A stretch of 64,000 nucleotides of DNA from Janibacter sp. Soil728 (GCF_001428305.1 NZ_LMRZ01000003.1:62001-126000), one strand, 5' to 3'. Counted from the first letter of the stretch, positions 1 through 10,979 are shown. Notes: generated from the letters alone by a model not told the origin. Numbers and translations: made by a program.

Positions 1-1287
1 GTTGAAGGCGTCCAGACCCGACGCTCCCGAGAGCGGGTGCACGGCGACGGTGAGCGTGTTGGTCTGTCCCTGCCAAGAGTCGACGGTGGATGCCACGATC
101 CAGCCGTCCGGCAGACGGTGACGCTCCGTCAATCGCTCGACCATGGCGAAGGCGTCGTCCACCGCAGCATTGCGTGTCGCGAGGACAGCGATGACCGGGT
201 CGTCGCCTTCCTGCTCCAGCGCCGGCACCGTGGTCGACTGCTGTGGCACACCGTGTGCGTCATACGTCCTGCCGTGGATCGTGACCTGCGCCGAGATCAG
301 ATCCTCGAGGTATGCCTCCAGCACCGAGAGCAGTGGTTGATCGATGTCCGGCGCCTCTGCGTCCGGCAGACCGTCCACCTCGAGGAGGGTGGGTTGGCCC
401 GTACCCACCTGGTCCCACAGGACTTTCGCATCACCGGACAGTCCGTCGACTTCGAGCGCGCGGTCTCCCGGGCCAGCGACACAGGTGAGCGAAGCCCAGT
501 CCGAGTAAAAGGCTCGCCAGAGCGGTAGCTGCTCGGCCGTGGGTCGCCACACGGCAGGGAGCTCACGCGTCCACGTGTTCGGGTCATGCCCAAAGCCCTC
601 TGGCCAAGCGCGATACGGGTTGTGCCCGGGGTCGCCGCGCCATGGGTTCTGCGATGGGTCCAGTGGCGGAAGTTGACCGACATCGCCCACACCGACGATC
701 AGCGGTGCCAGCCAAGAGACCTTGGCGTACCGATGGTTGGGCAGCTGCCAGGCCTCGTCCACGAAGAGCACGTCAAAGAGCCGCTCACCGTTGTGCGCGT
801 TGCCCAGTCGGTCACGCATGTACCGAGCCGACCCCTCGAGCTTGTGGGTCGTCCCGATGATGACCTCGACCGACTCCGGGATGTCCTTGTAGCTGATGAC
901 CACCGTTGCCTTGTCGCGCACCCAGTCCGGCACCTTGTCGAACCACGCCTCGGACACGGACAGGCAGACGCGCTCTCGGCCCAGTTGGTCGCCCAGCTGC
1001 CCCGCCAGCGGGATCACCTGCTTGTTGGCGAAGGCAGTGACTCCCACCCGCGTGCAGCTCTCGTGGGCGAGGGCCTCCACCACCATTCGCTTCAGTGCGA
1101 AGGTCTTGCCGGCGCCCGCGGCGGCCTTGAGGAGGACCCGCTCATGCGGCTCATGTCCATCGAGGGCATCTTGCAGCGCGCCGATCGCTTGGGTCACGAC
1201 GTCCAAGTTCTGGATCGCAGCGGAGGCGTGGTGCGCGCCCGTGGCGTCAGCCATGGACGAAGGGGGCGTGAAGTTCAGTGTCGTCAT
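1..1287 (-). CDS. SF1 helicase (AAA_11/AAA_12, Dna2/UPF1-like), C-terminus cut by window edge
   Basis: Superfamily 1 DNA/RNA helicase, 429 codons visible, running off base 1. I translated the minus strand: Walker A is KAAAGAGKT near residue 52, Walker B is LFVDEAWQL near residue 185, followed by the PPLDP loop after motif III, and late SWQGQ (motif V/VI region) close to the window edge. It starts one base after the stop of the Cas4-like nuclease gene, so the two are translationally coupled. An SF1 helicase next to a RecB/Cas4-type nuclease recalls Dna2, where both activities sit in one chain. An alternative start is the ATG at 1254. Role in DNA-end processing or phage defence is inferred from motifs and context only. 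Confidence 0.85.
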   Translation of the reverse strand, partial: MTTLNFTPPSSMADATGAHHASAAIQNLDVVTQAIGALQDALDGHEPHERVLLKAAAGAGKTFALKRMVVEALAHESCTRVGVTAFANKQVIPLAGQLGDQLGRERVCLSVSEAWFDKVPDWVRDKATVVISYKDIPESVEVIIGTTHKLEGSARYMRDRLGNAHNGERLFDVLFVDEAWQLPNHRYAKVSWLAPLIVGVGDVGQLPPLDPSQNPWRGDPGHNPYRAWPEGFGHDPNTWTRELPAVWRPTAEQLPLWRAFYSDWASLTCVAGPGDRALEVDGLSGDAKVLWDQVGTGQPTLLEVDGLPDAEAPDIDQPLLSVLEAYLEDLISAQVTIHGRTYDAHGVPQQSTTVPALEQEGDDPVIAVLATRNAAVDDAFAMVERLTERHRLPDGWIVASTVDSWQGQTNTLTVAVHPLSGASGLDAFN

Positions 1288-1288
1288 C

Positions 1289-3973
1289 TCAGTCAACGTC
1301 ATCCGGGGTCTTGTCCGAGGGAACTGTCATGTCCGTCTCGGCCTCTGTCGAGTCAGTGGGCGTGCCAGCTGCAGGCGTGTCGAACTGGTCCATGTCGATG
1401 ACCGGGGGCCACACCTCGGGGTTCATCTCGCCAGCCGCACGCTTCTCTGCGATCCAGTCCGAGGTCCCGGCCTCCCGGGACTCGTGCGGTTGGCAGCAGA
1501 ACTGATGGTTGTCCGGGTCGTCGACGAAGGACTCCTCCGTGCAGTCCTTGCCGGGTCCGCTCTGGTTGTCAGCGGGTGGGCGTCCGATCGCGATCTCATG
1601 GCCCGACTTGTAGCCACCGCCGATCCAGTCGGAGTGCGCGACGACGACCTCGTCCCCGATCGAGACGACGGCAGGAACCTTCGGCTCCCAGACAAGGCTC
1701 GCGTCGAGTGCAGTGCGCTCGTCCTCCTCCAACTGCGCGAGCGGCCACTGACCGAACCGGAAGGAGCCCGTCTGCACCTTCAACGTCACGTCCTCCCCAT
1801 CGACGACCGGTCCACGACCGTCCAGGACGACAGCCACCTTGTCGCCGGCGCCGATCCGACGCGTCTTCAACCGCAGCCGGACAGGGTCCACGGCCACGAC
1901 TTCCGCGTAGGCGACTTCTCGCGTCCCGGCATCCCGCGCTGCCTCACGCGCAGAGTGCGGATTGCCCAGCACCCTCAGTTGTGAGGCGCAGGTCGTGTCC
2001 TTGTCGAGAGCTGGCACGAGCGAGTTGCGCCAGTACCAGTTCACTCGACCGAATCGGACAAGGTCAGAGGCGCGGAAGTCCAGACGTCGCCTCCACACCC
2101 GCTGAGCATCACCCTCGATGGCCCGATACACCTCGCGCAGCCGCGAGACCGGCAACCCTTCCAGCACCGCGGCGGCCCGGTCGACGATGTCCGCCTTGTA
2201 CTCGAGTTCTTCGCGGATCAGTTCCTTGTAGTCCCCCTGAGGCGCTTCTCCTCGCTTGCGACGAGAACCCGGCAAGGACCGGTGGATCTTGTCCGAGCTG
2301 GCATTGGAGAGCCGCGCACCAGAGGTGTGCAGCTCGGAGGCAACAGCGTCGGAGACCACCCGGTGGTCGAGGGGATCGACGGCTTCAGCCCAGGTGACGA
2401 TGTAGTCCAGTCGCCCCGCGTCACTCAGGACTCCCCCGGGAACCACGTGCCGGCGAAGCGCCGCCCGCAGGTCCACGAAGGACTCTCGCAGGACCATGGC
2501 GCGACCGCGGTCTTGGTCGAGGAGGAAGCTGACAGCCAAACGTTGGTGCTCGGTCAGCGCCTCGGGGACGGCTGCGGGTTCACCGTCGAAGGTCAGGGGC
2601 GGTCGGCCCACCTCGAGATCGCGCTGCCAGCGCAGACGGCTGATCTCCGTCCCTGCGAGCGAGTCCGCCATGGAGACCAACAGGTCTCCGGATGCGGTGT
2701 CCGGCAGGACGACCTGGACGGGCCCGGGGGCGGTGGGACTCGCTGCGGCCTGATCCGCCATCGCCTCTGCAACAACCGTCCCGAGCAACTCCATGATCGC
2801 CAGTCGGGTGCTCATGGACTGGCCGTCGTCGAAGATCGACAGCTCCCACGACATTGCGTCCTTCACCGAGTCCACTCGCCTGACCCCGATGCCGTAGCAG
2901 CCGAGCGCCGCCGCGTCCGACTTGGCCAGGACGAGGAAGACCGTGCCGGGCAGCCCCACCGGGTCGGTCCGTCGCTGGCCGGTCCACACGGCTTGTCCAT
3001 CGCGCGTGGCGACCACGGCCCCGATGGTGCTGTCCGGCACATCGGCCGTCTCGGCCCCTCCCGCAGCGACCATCGACAACGCGGGTCGCTGCTCAGGCGG
3101 GATGCCGATCTCCGTGAGCAACGCGGCCGGGTCACTCATCGAGCGGATCTGCTCACGGCAGTATTCAAAGAGGTTGCACGTCGGGCAGGTCGCTGGGTTG
3201 AAGGTCTTCTCGAGGTGGTCGACGTACGCCTTCAGCTCGTCGTCCGAGAGGTCGCTTCCGGCCTCACCCACCAGCTGTTGACGCTCCTGTGCCCGCACCC
3301 GAACCTCCGCGCGGTGGTCGTCCAGCCGCTCGACCACGGCCATCGGCTGCAGGAAGGCATTTCGAGGCACGGCCAGAGCACCCCATGGGTGCACCGTCAT
3401 CCCTGTCGGCAGCTTGGACCACTCGTCGACGGACTCCGCCCCGAGGGCCACCTGTAGGAATCCCTTCAGCATCCGCTGGTCGTCGATGAAGGCACGGACG
3501 CGCTCGTAGTCCTTGGCATCGCCCATGACGAGCCAGCTACCGATGGGCTTGGCGACTTCCGCGTCGACATGTGCCTCGCTCTGACCGGGCTTGACCTCGA
3601 ACCGTGGGGTGACCACGGCGAAGTCAGGCTTGACCGGCGTCGCACCAGACACTCCCTCGAGCCCGACGAAAGGGGCGGCGAGCGACGTGATCATCGTGGC
3701 CACTCCCTCGTGCATCGCCTTGAGCTGCGCCTGACCAAGCACGGTCGCGGTCGTGTCCGTCCGGACGCCCCCGTCTGCTCGACGGATCCCCGTGGGTCGA
3801 GCGAGGTCAAGCGCACCGACAGTGGTCGTCAGCAGTCTCGACACGAAGGCCTCGTGCCGGATGAGCCGCTCGAAGGTCATCGCCCGCATCCAACGGGCCT
3901 CGGGAATGCGAGCCGTCTTGTCGGGAGCGCCCAGCGTGTCCGCTACGTCTCGACGACTTCGCCCGAGCACCAT
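1289..3973 (-). CDS. RecB/Cas4-like PD-(D/E)XK nuclease protein
   Basis: Large protein of about 894 aa. A PD-(D/E)XK nuclease core is suggested by GDAKDY near residue 151, followed by a helix with QVALGA, and by a C-x2-C-x5-C cluster near residues 260-270 (CPTC...EYC) like the Fe-S or zinc cysteines of Cas4/AddB/Dna2 nucleases. The middle has no family I recognise; the C-terminal third holds an OB-like stretch and a Cys/His-rich patch (CTEE...CCQPH). The frame stays open upstream to 4114, but coherent sequence begins at the ATG at 3973 (MVLGRSRR); ATGs at 3889 and 3880 are alternatives. It is divergent from the type ISP gene and one base upstream of the SF1 helicase, with which it probably acts. 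Confidence 0.72.
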   Translation of the reverse strand: MVLGRSRRDVADTLGAPDKTARIPEARWMRAMTFERLIRHEAFVSRLLTTTVGALDLARPTGIRRADGGVRTDTTATVLGQAQLKAMHEGVATMITSLAAPFVGLEGVSGATPVKPDFAVVTPRFEVKPGQSEAHVDAEVAKPIGSWLVMGDAKDYERVRAFIDDQRMLKGFLQVALGAESVDEWSKLPTGMTVHPWGALAVPRNAFLQPMAVVERLDDHRAEVRVRAQERQQLVGEAGSDLSDDELKAYVDHLEKTFNPATCPTCNLFEYCREQIRSMSDPAALLTEIGIPPEQRPALSMVAAGGAETADVPDSTIGAVVATRDGQAVWTGQRRTDPVGLPGTVFLVLAKSDAAALGCYGIGVRRVDSVKDAMSWELSIFDDGQSMSTRLAIMELLGTVVAEAMADQAAASPTAPGPVQVVLPDTASGDLLVSMADSLAGTEISRLRWQRDLEVGRPPLTFDGEPAAVPEALTEHQRLAVSFLLDQDRGRAMVLRESFVDLRAALRRHVVPGGVLSDAGRLDYIVTWAEAVDPLDHRVVSDAVASELHTSGARLSNASSDKIHRSLPGSRRKRGEAPQGDYKELIREELEYKADIVDRAAAVLEGLPVSRLREVYRAIEGDAQRVWRRRLDFRASDLVRFGRVNWYWRNSLVPALDKDTTCASQLRVLGNPHSAREAARDAGTREVAYAEVVAVDPVRLRLKTRRIGAGDKVAVVLDGRGPVVDGEDVTLKVQTGSFRFGQWPLAQLEEDERTALDASLVWEPKVPAVVSIGDEVVVAHSDWIGGGYKSGHEIAIGRPPADNQSGPGKDCTEESFVDDPDNHQFCCQPHESREAGTSDWIAEKRAAGEMNPEVWPPVIDMDQFDTPAAGTPTDSTEAETDMTVPSDKTPDDVD

Positions 3974-4161
3974 CTGGTCAGTTCGGCGGAACCGCTGACA
4001 CCCAGCATGCTGCGATGCAGCGACCGCGCTGCTTCCCCCACCCGTTGCAAGATTCCCCACGATCCGCACCATAGGGCGGATTGCCGACAACGCGGGGCTT
4101 GCTACGCAATGCAATCAATTCGTGAGGCGGTCCCCCGCCCAATCGGCCTGCCGTGCAGGCA

Positions 4162-4167
4162 CATAAT
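4162..4167 (+). promoter_or_regulatory. Probable -10 box (CATAAT) of the type ISP gene
   Basis: CATAAT lies 33 nt before the GTG start at 4201. An AAGGA ribosome site precedes that GTG. No convincing -35 was seen. The 227-bp gap from 3974 to 4200 is the divergent promoter region of this gene and the Cas4-like gene. Confidence 0.4.
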
Positions 4168-4200
4168 GGCGCCATCCGCACCACCGATGAAGGATGAAGA

Positions 4201-7200
4201 GTGTCTGAGTCGACCTACGAGCTGCTCCTCGAGAAGCTCGACAAGATCTGGAACGGTTTCGGCGAGGACAAGGTCGGCAAGGGCTCTGCCTTCGAGCACC
4301 TCATGGCGAGCTATCTGCGGACGGCCCCCGAGTATGCCGAGCGCTTCGACGAGGTCTACCTCTGGCAGGAGTGGCCCGAGCGCGGTAACCAGCACGACCA
4401 CGGGATCGACATCGTGGCGCGGGACGTCCACAACGGTGGGTGGTGCGCGATCCAGTGCAAGTTCTACGACCCGCAGCACCACGTCTCCAAGAAGGACATC
4501 GACTCCTTCCTCGCGGCCTCCGCCAAGACCCAGTTCACGAGTCGGATGCTGTTCTCGACTGCCAAGGACTGGGGACCGACGGCAGAGAAGCAGCTCGACG
4601 GTCTGTCAGTCCCGATCACCCGCATCGGGATCAGTGATCTCCTCGAGTCCAAGGTCGACTGGTCCCAGGTCGACTGGCAGGACCCCCAGCAGTACCTGCC
4701 CACCACGGGCAAGCACTCCCTTCGTCCACACCAGACCAAGGCCAAGCAGGCAGTCATGCAGGGCCTGACCGAGCACGACCGCGGTCAGCTGATCATGGCC
4801 TGCGGTACGGGCAAGACCTTCACCAGCCTGAAGATCGCTGAACAGTTCGCGACTGACCACAAGGCGAAGGCGACGACGGTCCTCTTCCTCGTCCCCTCGA
4901 TCCAGCTCCTCAACCAGACCCTGCGCGAGTGGAAGCAGGAGAGCGAGATCCCCTTCCGCGCCTTCGCTGTCTGCTCCGACACCCGGGTCGGCAAGCGGGC
5001 CGATTCCGAGGACATCAGCGTCACGGACCTGATCCACCCGGCGACCACGGACACCACCGCCTTGGCGGAGCAGATCCGTCAGCGTCACGAGGACGACCAG
5101 TTCACCGTCGTCTTCTCCACCTACCAGTCGATCGACGTCGTCGCCAACGCGCAAAAGGGCGGCCTGCCCGAGTTCGACCTCATCATCTGCGACGAGGCCC
5201 ACCGCACGACCGGTGTGACTCTGGCTGGCGAGGACGAGTCCGCCTTCGTCCGGGTGCACGACAACTCCCGCATCAAGGGCGTCAAGCGTCTCTACATGAC
5301 GGCCACTCCCCGACTCTTCAACCCGGAGACCAAGGAAAAGGCCGACAACAACGACGCCGTTCTGGCCTCCATGGACGACGAGTCGACATACGGTCCCGTC
5401 CTCCACCGGCTCGGCTTCGGCCAGGCCGTCGAGCAGGACCTCCTGACCGACTACAAGGTCCTGGTGCTCAAGGTCGACCGCGGCACGATCGCCGAGTCCT
5501 TCCATCAGGAGCTGGCGGCCACGAGCGACATCAAGCTCGATGACGCCACCAAGCTCGTGGGCTGTTGGAACGGCCTTGCCAAGCGCTTCGACCAGCGCGA
5601 CGCCGATGGAGCGTCGATCGCCCGCAACCCGATGAAGACGGCGGTTGCGTTCGCCAGCAACATCAAGTCGTCCAAGGCTGTGACGGATGCCTTCCCCCAG
5701 ATCGTTGACCGTCTGATCTCGACCTACGAGGACGACACCGACGCGCAGCACCCCAACAACCTCAAGGTCGACATTCGGCACGTCGACGGCACGATGAATG
5801 CTCTGGAGCGTGGCGGGGACCTCCAGTGGCTCAAGGCTGGCAGCTCCTCCGAGGACAACACCTGTCGCCTGCTGACCAACGTCAAGTGCTTGAGCGAAGG
5901 GGTGGACGTCCCCTCACTCGATGCCGTGATCTTCCTGAGCCCCCGGGCTTCACAGGTCGACATCGTCCAGTCCGTGGGTCGCGTCATGCGCAAGGACCCG
6001 ACGGGACGGAAGAAGACCGGATACATCATCCTTCCGGTGGTCGTGGACGGCGACACTCCCCCGGAGTCGGCGTTGGCCGACAACAAGTCCTTCCAAACGG
6101 TCTGGGAAGTTCTGCAGGCTCTCCGCGCGCACGACGACCGCTTCAACGCAATGGTCAACCAGCTCGATCTCAACAAGCAGAAGGACAGCCACGTCATCTT
6201 CGATGACGCGACTCCCGGCGGCAAGAAGTCCGACCAGGAGGCGACACAGCTGACGCTGCCCTTCGGCATCGAGGCCTGGCGCGACGCGATCTACGCCCGG
6301 ATCGTGAAGAAGGTCGGTGAGCGACGCTACTGGGAAACCTGGGCCAAGGACATCGCCGAGATCGCCCAGACCCACATCGTCCGCATCAACGGCCTACTCG
6401 CCGACCGCGACTCAAACGCGGCAAAGGAGTTCGATGCCTTCCTCGAGGGCCTCCGTGGCAACCTCAACGACGGCATTACGCAGGCCGACGCGGTCGAGAT
6501 GCTCGCCCAGCACCTGATCACCCGCCCCGTCTTCGAGGCCCTCTTCGCCGGGTACGACTTCGTTAAGAGCAACCCGGTCGCGCAGACGATGGACCGGATG
6601 CTCACCGTCCTCGACGAGCACTCCCTCGACGACGAAAACGCATCGCTGGAGAAGTTCTACGACTCCGTCCGGGCACGGGTCGAGGGCGTCGACAACGCTG
6701 AAGGCCGACAGCGGATCATCGTCGAGCTCTACGACAAGTTCTTCGCCACCGCCTTCAAGCGCACCGTCGACAAGCTCGGCATCGTCTACACCCCAGTCGA
6801 GATCGTCGACTTCATCCTCAACTCCGCCGACGAGCTCCTGCGCCAGCACTTCGGTCAGGGCCTGACTGACGAAGGGGTGCACATCCTCGACGGGTTCACC
6901 GGCACCGGGACTTTCATGACCCGTCTGCTCCAGTCGGGGCTGATCGAGCCGCACGACTTAGCGCGCAAGTACGCGAAGGAGATGCACGCCAACGAGATGC
7001 TGCTGCTCGCGTACTACATCGCTGCAGTGAACATCGAGACCACCTATCAGGACCTGCGTAGGGGGACCCTTGAGGAAGGTGCAGCGGAGTACGAGCCCTT
7101 CGACGGGCTCGTACTGACCGACACCTTCCAGTCCTACGAGGACGGTGATGACGATGACCTGAGGGTCTTCCCGGTCAACAACGAGCGCATCAACCGCCAG

Positions 7201-9002
7201 CGTCAGCTGCCAATCACCGTCATCGTCGGCAATCCTCCGTACTCCTCTGGGCAGGACTCCGCGAACGACGACAACGCGAACGAGAAGTACCCCGCGCTCG
7301 ACGTTGCGATCCGCGATACGTATGCCGCCCGGTCGACTGCGACGAACAAGAACAGCCTCTACGACTCCTACATCCGCGCGATCAAATGGGCCTCGCTACG
7401 GGTTCAGGACCGCGGTGTTATCGCGTACGTCACCAATGGCGGCTGGCTCGACTCCAACACTGCCGACGGGATGCGCATGTCGCTAGCCGAGGAGTTCAGC
7501 GACATCCACATCTACAACCTCCGCGGCAACCAGCGCACCGCCGGTGAGCAGTCCCGCAAGGAAGGCGGAAAGGTCTTCGGCGGAGGATCCCGCGCCACCG
7601 TCGCCATCACCCTCCTCGTCAAAGACCCCGCTCAAGACGGACCGGCCACCGTGCACTACACCGACATCGGCGACTACCTCACCCGCGAGCAGAAACTGGC
7701 GGCAATCGCCGACACTGCATCCACGGGGGCCTTGAACCCCACACGCTTAGCCCAAATGCCCACGGCGACTGGCTCAATCAGCGTCAGGATGATTTTGCGG
7801 GCTGGATGCCACTCGAGTGGATGTTCTTGGAGTCTGGGCGAGGGCTCGAATCTGGACGTGACGCATGGGTCGCGAACTTTAGTGCTCGACGTCTGCGACA
7901 AAACATGGAGTCCACCATCGGAGTCTATGAAGCGGACCGGTCGCATGGTGGGGAACGAACCCTAGATCCATCGGCAATCAGTTGGACCGCGACTCTGCAG
8001 TCCTCGCTGAGGAGGGGGCTGGGGACTTCGTTCTCGCTGGATGCAGTGACGACGGGGCTTTACCGGCCGTTCACCAAGGTTGTTCGGTACGTGGACTCGG
8101 TATGGACACACCGTACCGGGCAGACGCTGCGTTCCTTTCCGACGAGGAACCATCCAAACCGAGGTTTTACCCTGACGGGTGCAGCCTCCCACTACGATTT
8201 CTGTCTGATTTCCACGGAGGCGGCTCCGGATCTGCATCTTCTGGACACGGGTCATTTCTTTGCGCGGTGGCGGTACGACTCTGTTGTGCCCACCGATGGG
8301 CTGCTCGAACTCGAGGCTGGTGTCGGTGAGGTGGTCGATGGCTACCGCAAAATCGACAACATTACCGACCAGGCGCTGACCCACTTCCAGACTGCGTACG
8401 GAGAGTCGTTCGCCAAGGACGACATCTTCTACTACGTCTACGGGGTGTTGCACTCTCCGGACTACCGCGAGACCTACGCAGCGGACCTGAAGAAGTCGCT
8501 CCCGCGCATCCCACTCGTGGGGGACGCCACCCCCTTCGTCGAAGCGGGCCGGAAACTCTCCGAGCTGCACCTCGGCTACGAGACCGTGGAGCCGTATCCA
8601 CTCGATGGGCTCGAGACAGAACTCGGCTCCGCTGACCCATACCAGTTCTATCGCGTCGCGAAGATGAAGTTTGCCAAGGTCCGCGATCCCGAGAGCAAAA
8701 AGCTCGTCGCCGAGAAGTCGACAGTCATCTACAACACGCAGATCACCCTCAGCGGCATCCCCGAAGCGGCCCACCGCTACATGCTCGGGTCGCGCTCCGC
8801 GATCGAGTGGATCATCGACCGCTACCGAGTGAAGACCGACAAGCAGTCCGGGATCGTCAACGACCCCAACGACTGGTCACTTGAGGTCGAGGACCCGCGC
8901 TACATCATCGACCTCCTCGCCCGGATCGTCACGGTCAGCCTGGAGACGATGGCCATCGTCGACTCCCTGCCCGCCCTCGATATCCGTGACACACAGGGCT
9001 AA
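4201..9002 (+). pseudogene. Type ISP restriction-modification enzyme (LlaGI-like), single frameshift at a G5 run
   Basis: Single-chain restriction-modification enzyme: nuclease, translocase, N6-adenine methyltransferase and target recognition. The first frame (4201-7965) shows an Mrr-like nuclease (GIDIVA near residue 68, QCK near 85), an SF2 ATPase (CGTGKT near 200, DEAH near 330, TATP, then QSVGRVMRK), and a methyltransferase (GFTGTGTF near 898, NPPY near 1008). The target-recognition part lies in another frame, ending at 9002. Reading GGGGG at 7725-7729 as six Gs joins the frames seamlessly into the family motif HGDWLNQR, giving about 1,600 aa, the usual family length. So the gene has lost one G, or the assembly has. 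As written, the product stops at 7965 after about 90 junk-frame residues and would lack DNA specificity. GTG start with AAGGA upstream. Confidence 0.9.
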
Positions 9003-9015
9003 GGGAGCGCGGGAC

Positions 9016-9612
9016 ATGGCACGAGAAAAGCCTAGGGGAGCACTCATAGGCGCCTATGGACTGTTCTGGGACCACGATTGGGTCGAGTTTGACGGATTCG
9101 GACCTGACAATGTGCCGCTTTTCGGCAGGCGTACGACCCCTGCCCGAGACTCTCTGGTAGTGAACGCAGCAGCGGCGACCGCGTGCTATGTCCTCTACAA
9201 CGACTACGGGCCCATCTACACGGGAATCTCCGACGCCGGGCTTGGTCGCCGTCTGAAGCAGCATCACAAGAACCCGCCGCGCGGCGAGTGGACCCGATTC
9301 AGCTGGTTTGCCTTCGGAGACGTTGGGGCGATGAACGGCGAAAAGAGCGAAGGTTGGTCCACCATCTCTCGTCGAAGTCGACCCGAGGCAACCAATCCCG
9401 AGGCGAATGTCCGTGAGCTTGAGGCACTCTTGATCCAGCTACTGGGTCTCCCCCAGAACCAGATGAAGTTCCAAAGGGCCGACAAGTGGGACCAAGTCGA
9501 CTTCTACGAAGCCAGCGACCTGATCGCCGATCGCTACGTATCCGACAGCCACTTTCCTCCCCAGTGGAAGAGAAGGTGGGCAAGGGGCCACACCCACGGC
9601 GACTCCGTCTGA
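9016..9612 (+). CDS. GIY-YIG domain nuclease
   Basis: Protein of 198 aa with a GIY-YIG endonuclease domain in its middle. CYVLYN...PIYTGIS gives the two-strand signature, the following GLGRRLKQHH supplies the usual arginine and histidine, and NVRELEALLIQLL supplies the metal-binding glutamate region. It starts 13 bases after the type ISP stop codon with a good GGGAG ribosome site, so it is probably in the same transcript. GIY-YIG proteins are found as restriction nucleases, homing nucleases and repair enzymes; the position beside a type ISP enzyme and the nuclease/helicase operon favours defence. The target is unknown. Confidence 0.82.
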   Translation: MAREKPRGALIGAYGLFWDHDWVEFDGFGPDNVPLFGRRTTPARDSLVVNAAAATACYVLYNDYGPIYTGISDAGLGRRLKQHHKNPPRGEWTRFSWFAFGDVGAMNGEKSEGWSTISRRSRPEATNPEANVRELEALLIQLLGLPQNQMKFQRADKWDQVDFYEASDLIADRYVSDSHFPPQWKRRWARGHTHGDSV

Positions 9613-9704
9613 TTACACAGACCAGCCACCCGCGAACGGTGTCGGTGGCGTCAGGGATCATTTGGGAATGGCGGGACGGGGAGTCTCGCGGAGGGGAGCA
9701 CAAC

Positions 9705-10979
9705 ATGTCGGGATACACGGTCATCGATGTCGAGACCACAGGGTTGTCGCCGGAACGCCACGATCGAGTCGTGGAGCTCGGGGTCGTTTACGTCTCTGAC
9801 GATGGCGAGATCCAGGACAGCTGGTCCACGCTCGTCAATCCGGGCCGCGACGTCGGGCCGACGCGGATCCACGGAATCACCGCGAGCGACATCCTCGACG
9901 CTCCCCGCTTCGAGGACTTGGCTCCGTACGTGCTCCGCGCGGTCACTGGCCGGACCATCGTCGCGCACAACGCCCCCTTCGACCTGCGGTTCCTCGCGCA
10001 CGAGCTCCAACGTGCGGGCCTGAGCACGACGCCGCCGTCGGGCCTGTGCACGATGCAGTGGTCCACCGCCTACCTCCACGCCCCCAGCCGTCGGCTCATC
10101 GACTGCTGCCGGGCCTCGGGCATCCAGCTGGACCATGCCCACTCGGCCCTGGCCGACGCCACAGCCACCGCACAGCTGCTCGGTCACTACCTGCAGCTGT
10201 CGGATCGCCAACCACCGTGGGGCGAGATCCTCCAGGCCAGCCGCAACCACCCATGGCCGGCCTTCGACGGCCCCTACCCGGCCGTTGGGATGGTCGCCCG
10301 GACAGCGCGTTCCGCAGTACAGGATGCGTGGATGGGGTCGGTGGTCTCCCAGATGCCACGAGCTGCCGACGCACGCACCGACAGCTACCTCGCCGTCCTC
10401 GAGACCGCGCTGCTGGACGGCGTGATCGACACGGAAGAGCAGGCCGCACTGGTCAGCCTGGCCCACGAGTCAGGACTGACACGTCAGCATGTGCTTCGCA
10501 TCCACCACCAGTACGTCCTGGACATGGCCAAGGTGGCCACATACGACCACGTGGTGACGGACGCCGAGCACGCCGAGCTGGTGCGCACCTCGCACATTCT
10601 GGGCCTCGGCCCCGACGACCTCGAGCACGCCCTCGCGGTCGCATGGCGTGAGGCGAAGTCCGGGCACTCCTCACCGCGCCGTGAGTCGACAGCCGGGATC
10701 ACCCTCGAGCCCGGTGACCGGGTCTCCTTCACCGGCGACATGAGGGTCGAACGGCCCCTGTGGGAAGCCCGCGCCCAGGCAGCAGGACTCACCACGGGTG
10801 GGGTGACCAAGACTGCGAAGCTCTTGGTCTCCAGTGACCCGAACTCGCTCAGCGGCAAGGCCAACAAGGCCAGGTCCTACGGGGTCCCGATCGTCTCCGA
10901 GGGAGCCTTCGAGGGCCTCATCACCGACGTCGAGCGCTCGTCGCTCCCCCCGTCCGTCACCACCGGAGGACCAGCATGA
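9705..10979 (+). CDS. DEDDh exonuclease - TerB-like - BRCT protein
   Basis: 424-aa three-part protein. Residues 1-170 are a DnaQ-like 3'-5' exonuclease: D8-x-E10 in VIDVETTG, HNAPFDLRF, and a late H...D in HSALADA. Residues about 225-305 look like a TerB helical domain (two repeats of acidic LLDGVIDTEEQ / VVTDAEHAEL). Residues about 325-420 are a BRCT domain (FTGDM...AAGLTTGGVTKTAKLLVSSD), the type found in NAD ligase and clamp-loader proteins. The frame is open upstream, but the ATG at 9705 with GGAGGGGAG before it is the clear start. Its stop overlaps the next gene as ATGA. DnaQ-BRCT pairs exist in actinobacteria; heading a nuclease/helicase operon suggests trimming of DNA ends made by its partners. 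Confidence 0.85.
   Translation: MSGYTVIDVETTGLSPERHDRVVELGVVYVSDDGEIQDSWSTLVNPGRDVGPTRIHGITASDILDAPRFEDLAPYVLRAVTGRTIVAHNAPFDLRFLAHELQRAGLSTTPPSGLCTMQWSTAYLHAPSRRLIDCCRASGIQLDHAHSALADATATAQLLGHYLQLSDRQPPWGEILQASRNHPWPAFDGPYPAVGMVARTARSAVQDAWMGSVVSQMPRAADARTDSYLAVLETALLDGVIDTEEQAALVSLAHESGLTRQHVLRIHHQYVLDMAKVATYDHVVTDAEHAELVRTSHILGLGPDDLEHALAVAWREAKSGHSSPRRESTAGITLEPGDRVSFTGDMRVERPLWEARAQAAGLTTGGVTKTAKLLVSSDPNSLSGKANKARSYGVPIVSEGAFEGLITDVERSSLPPSVTTGGPA

Noticed and set aside
7721-7760. Programmed -1 frameshift in the type ISP gene
   Set aside because: No slippery heptamer or downstream pseudoknot was evident, and family members are single-frame; a lost G is simpler.
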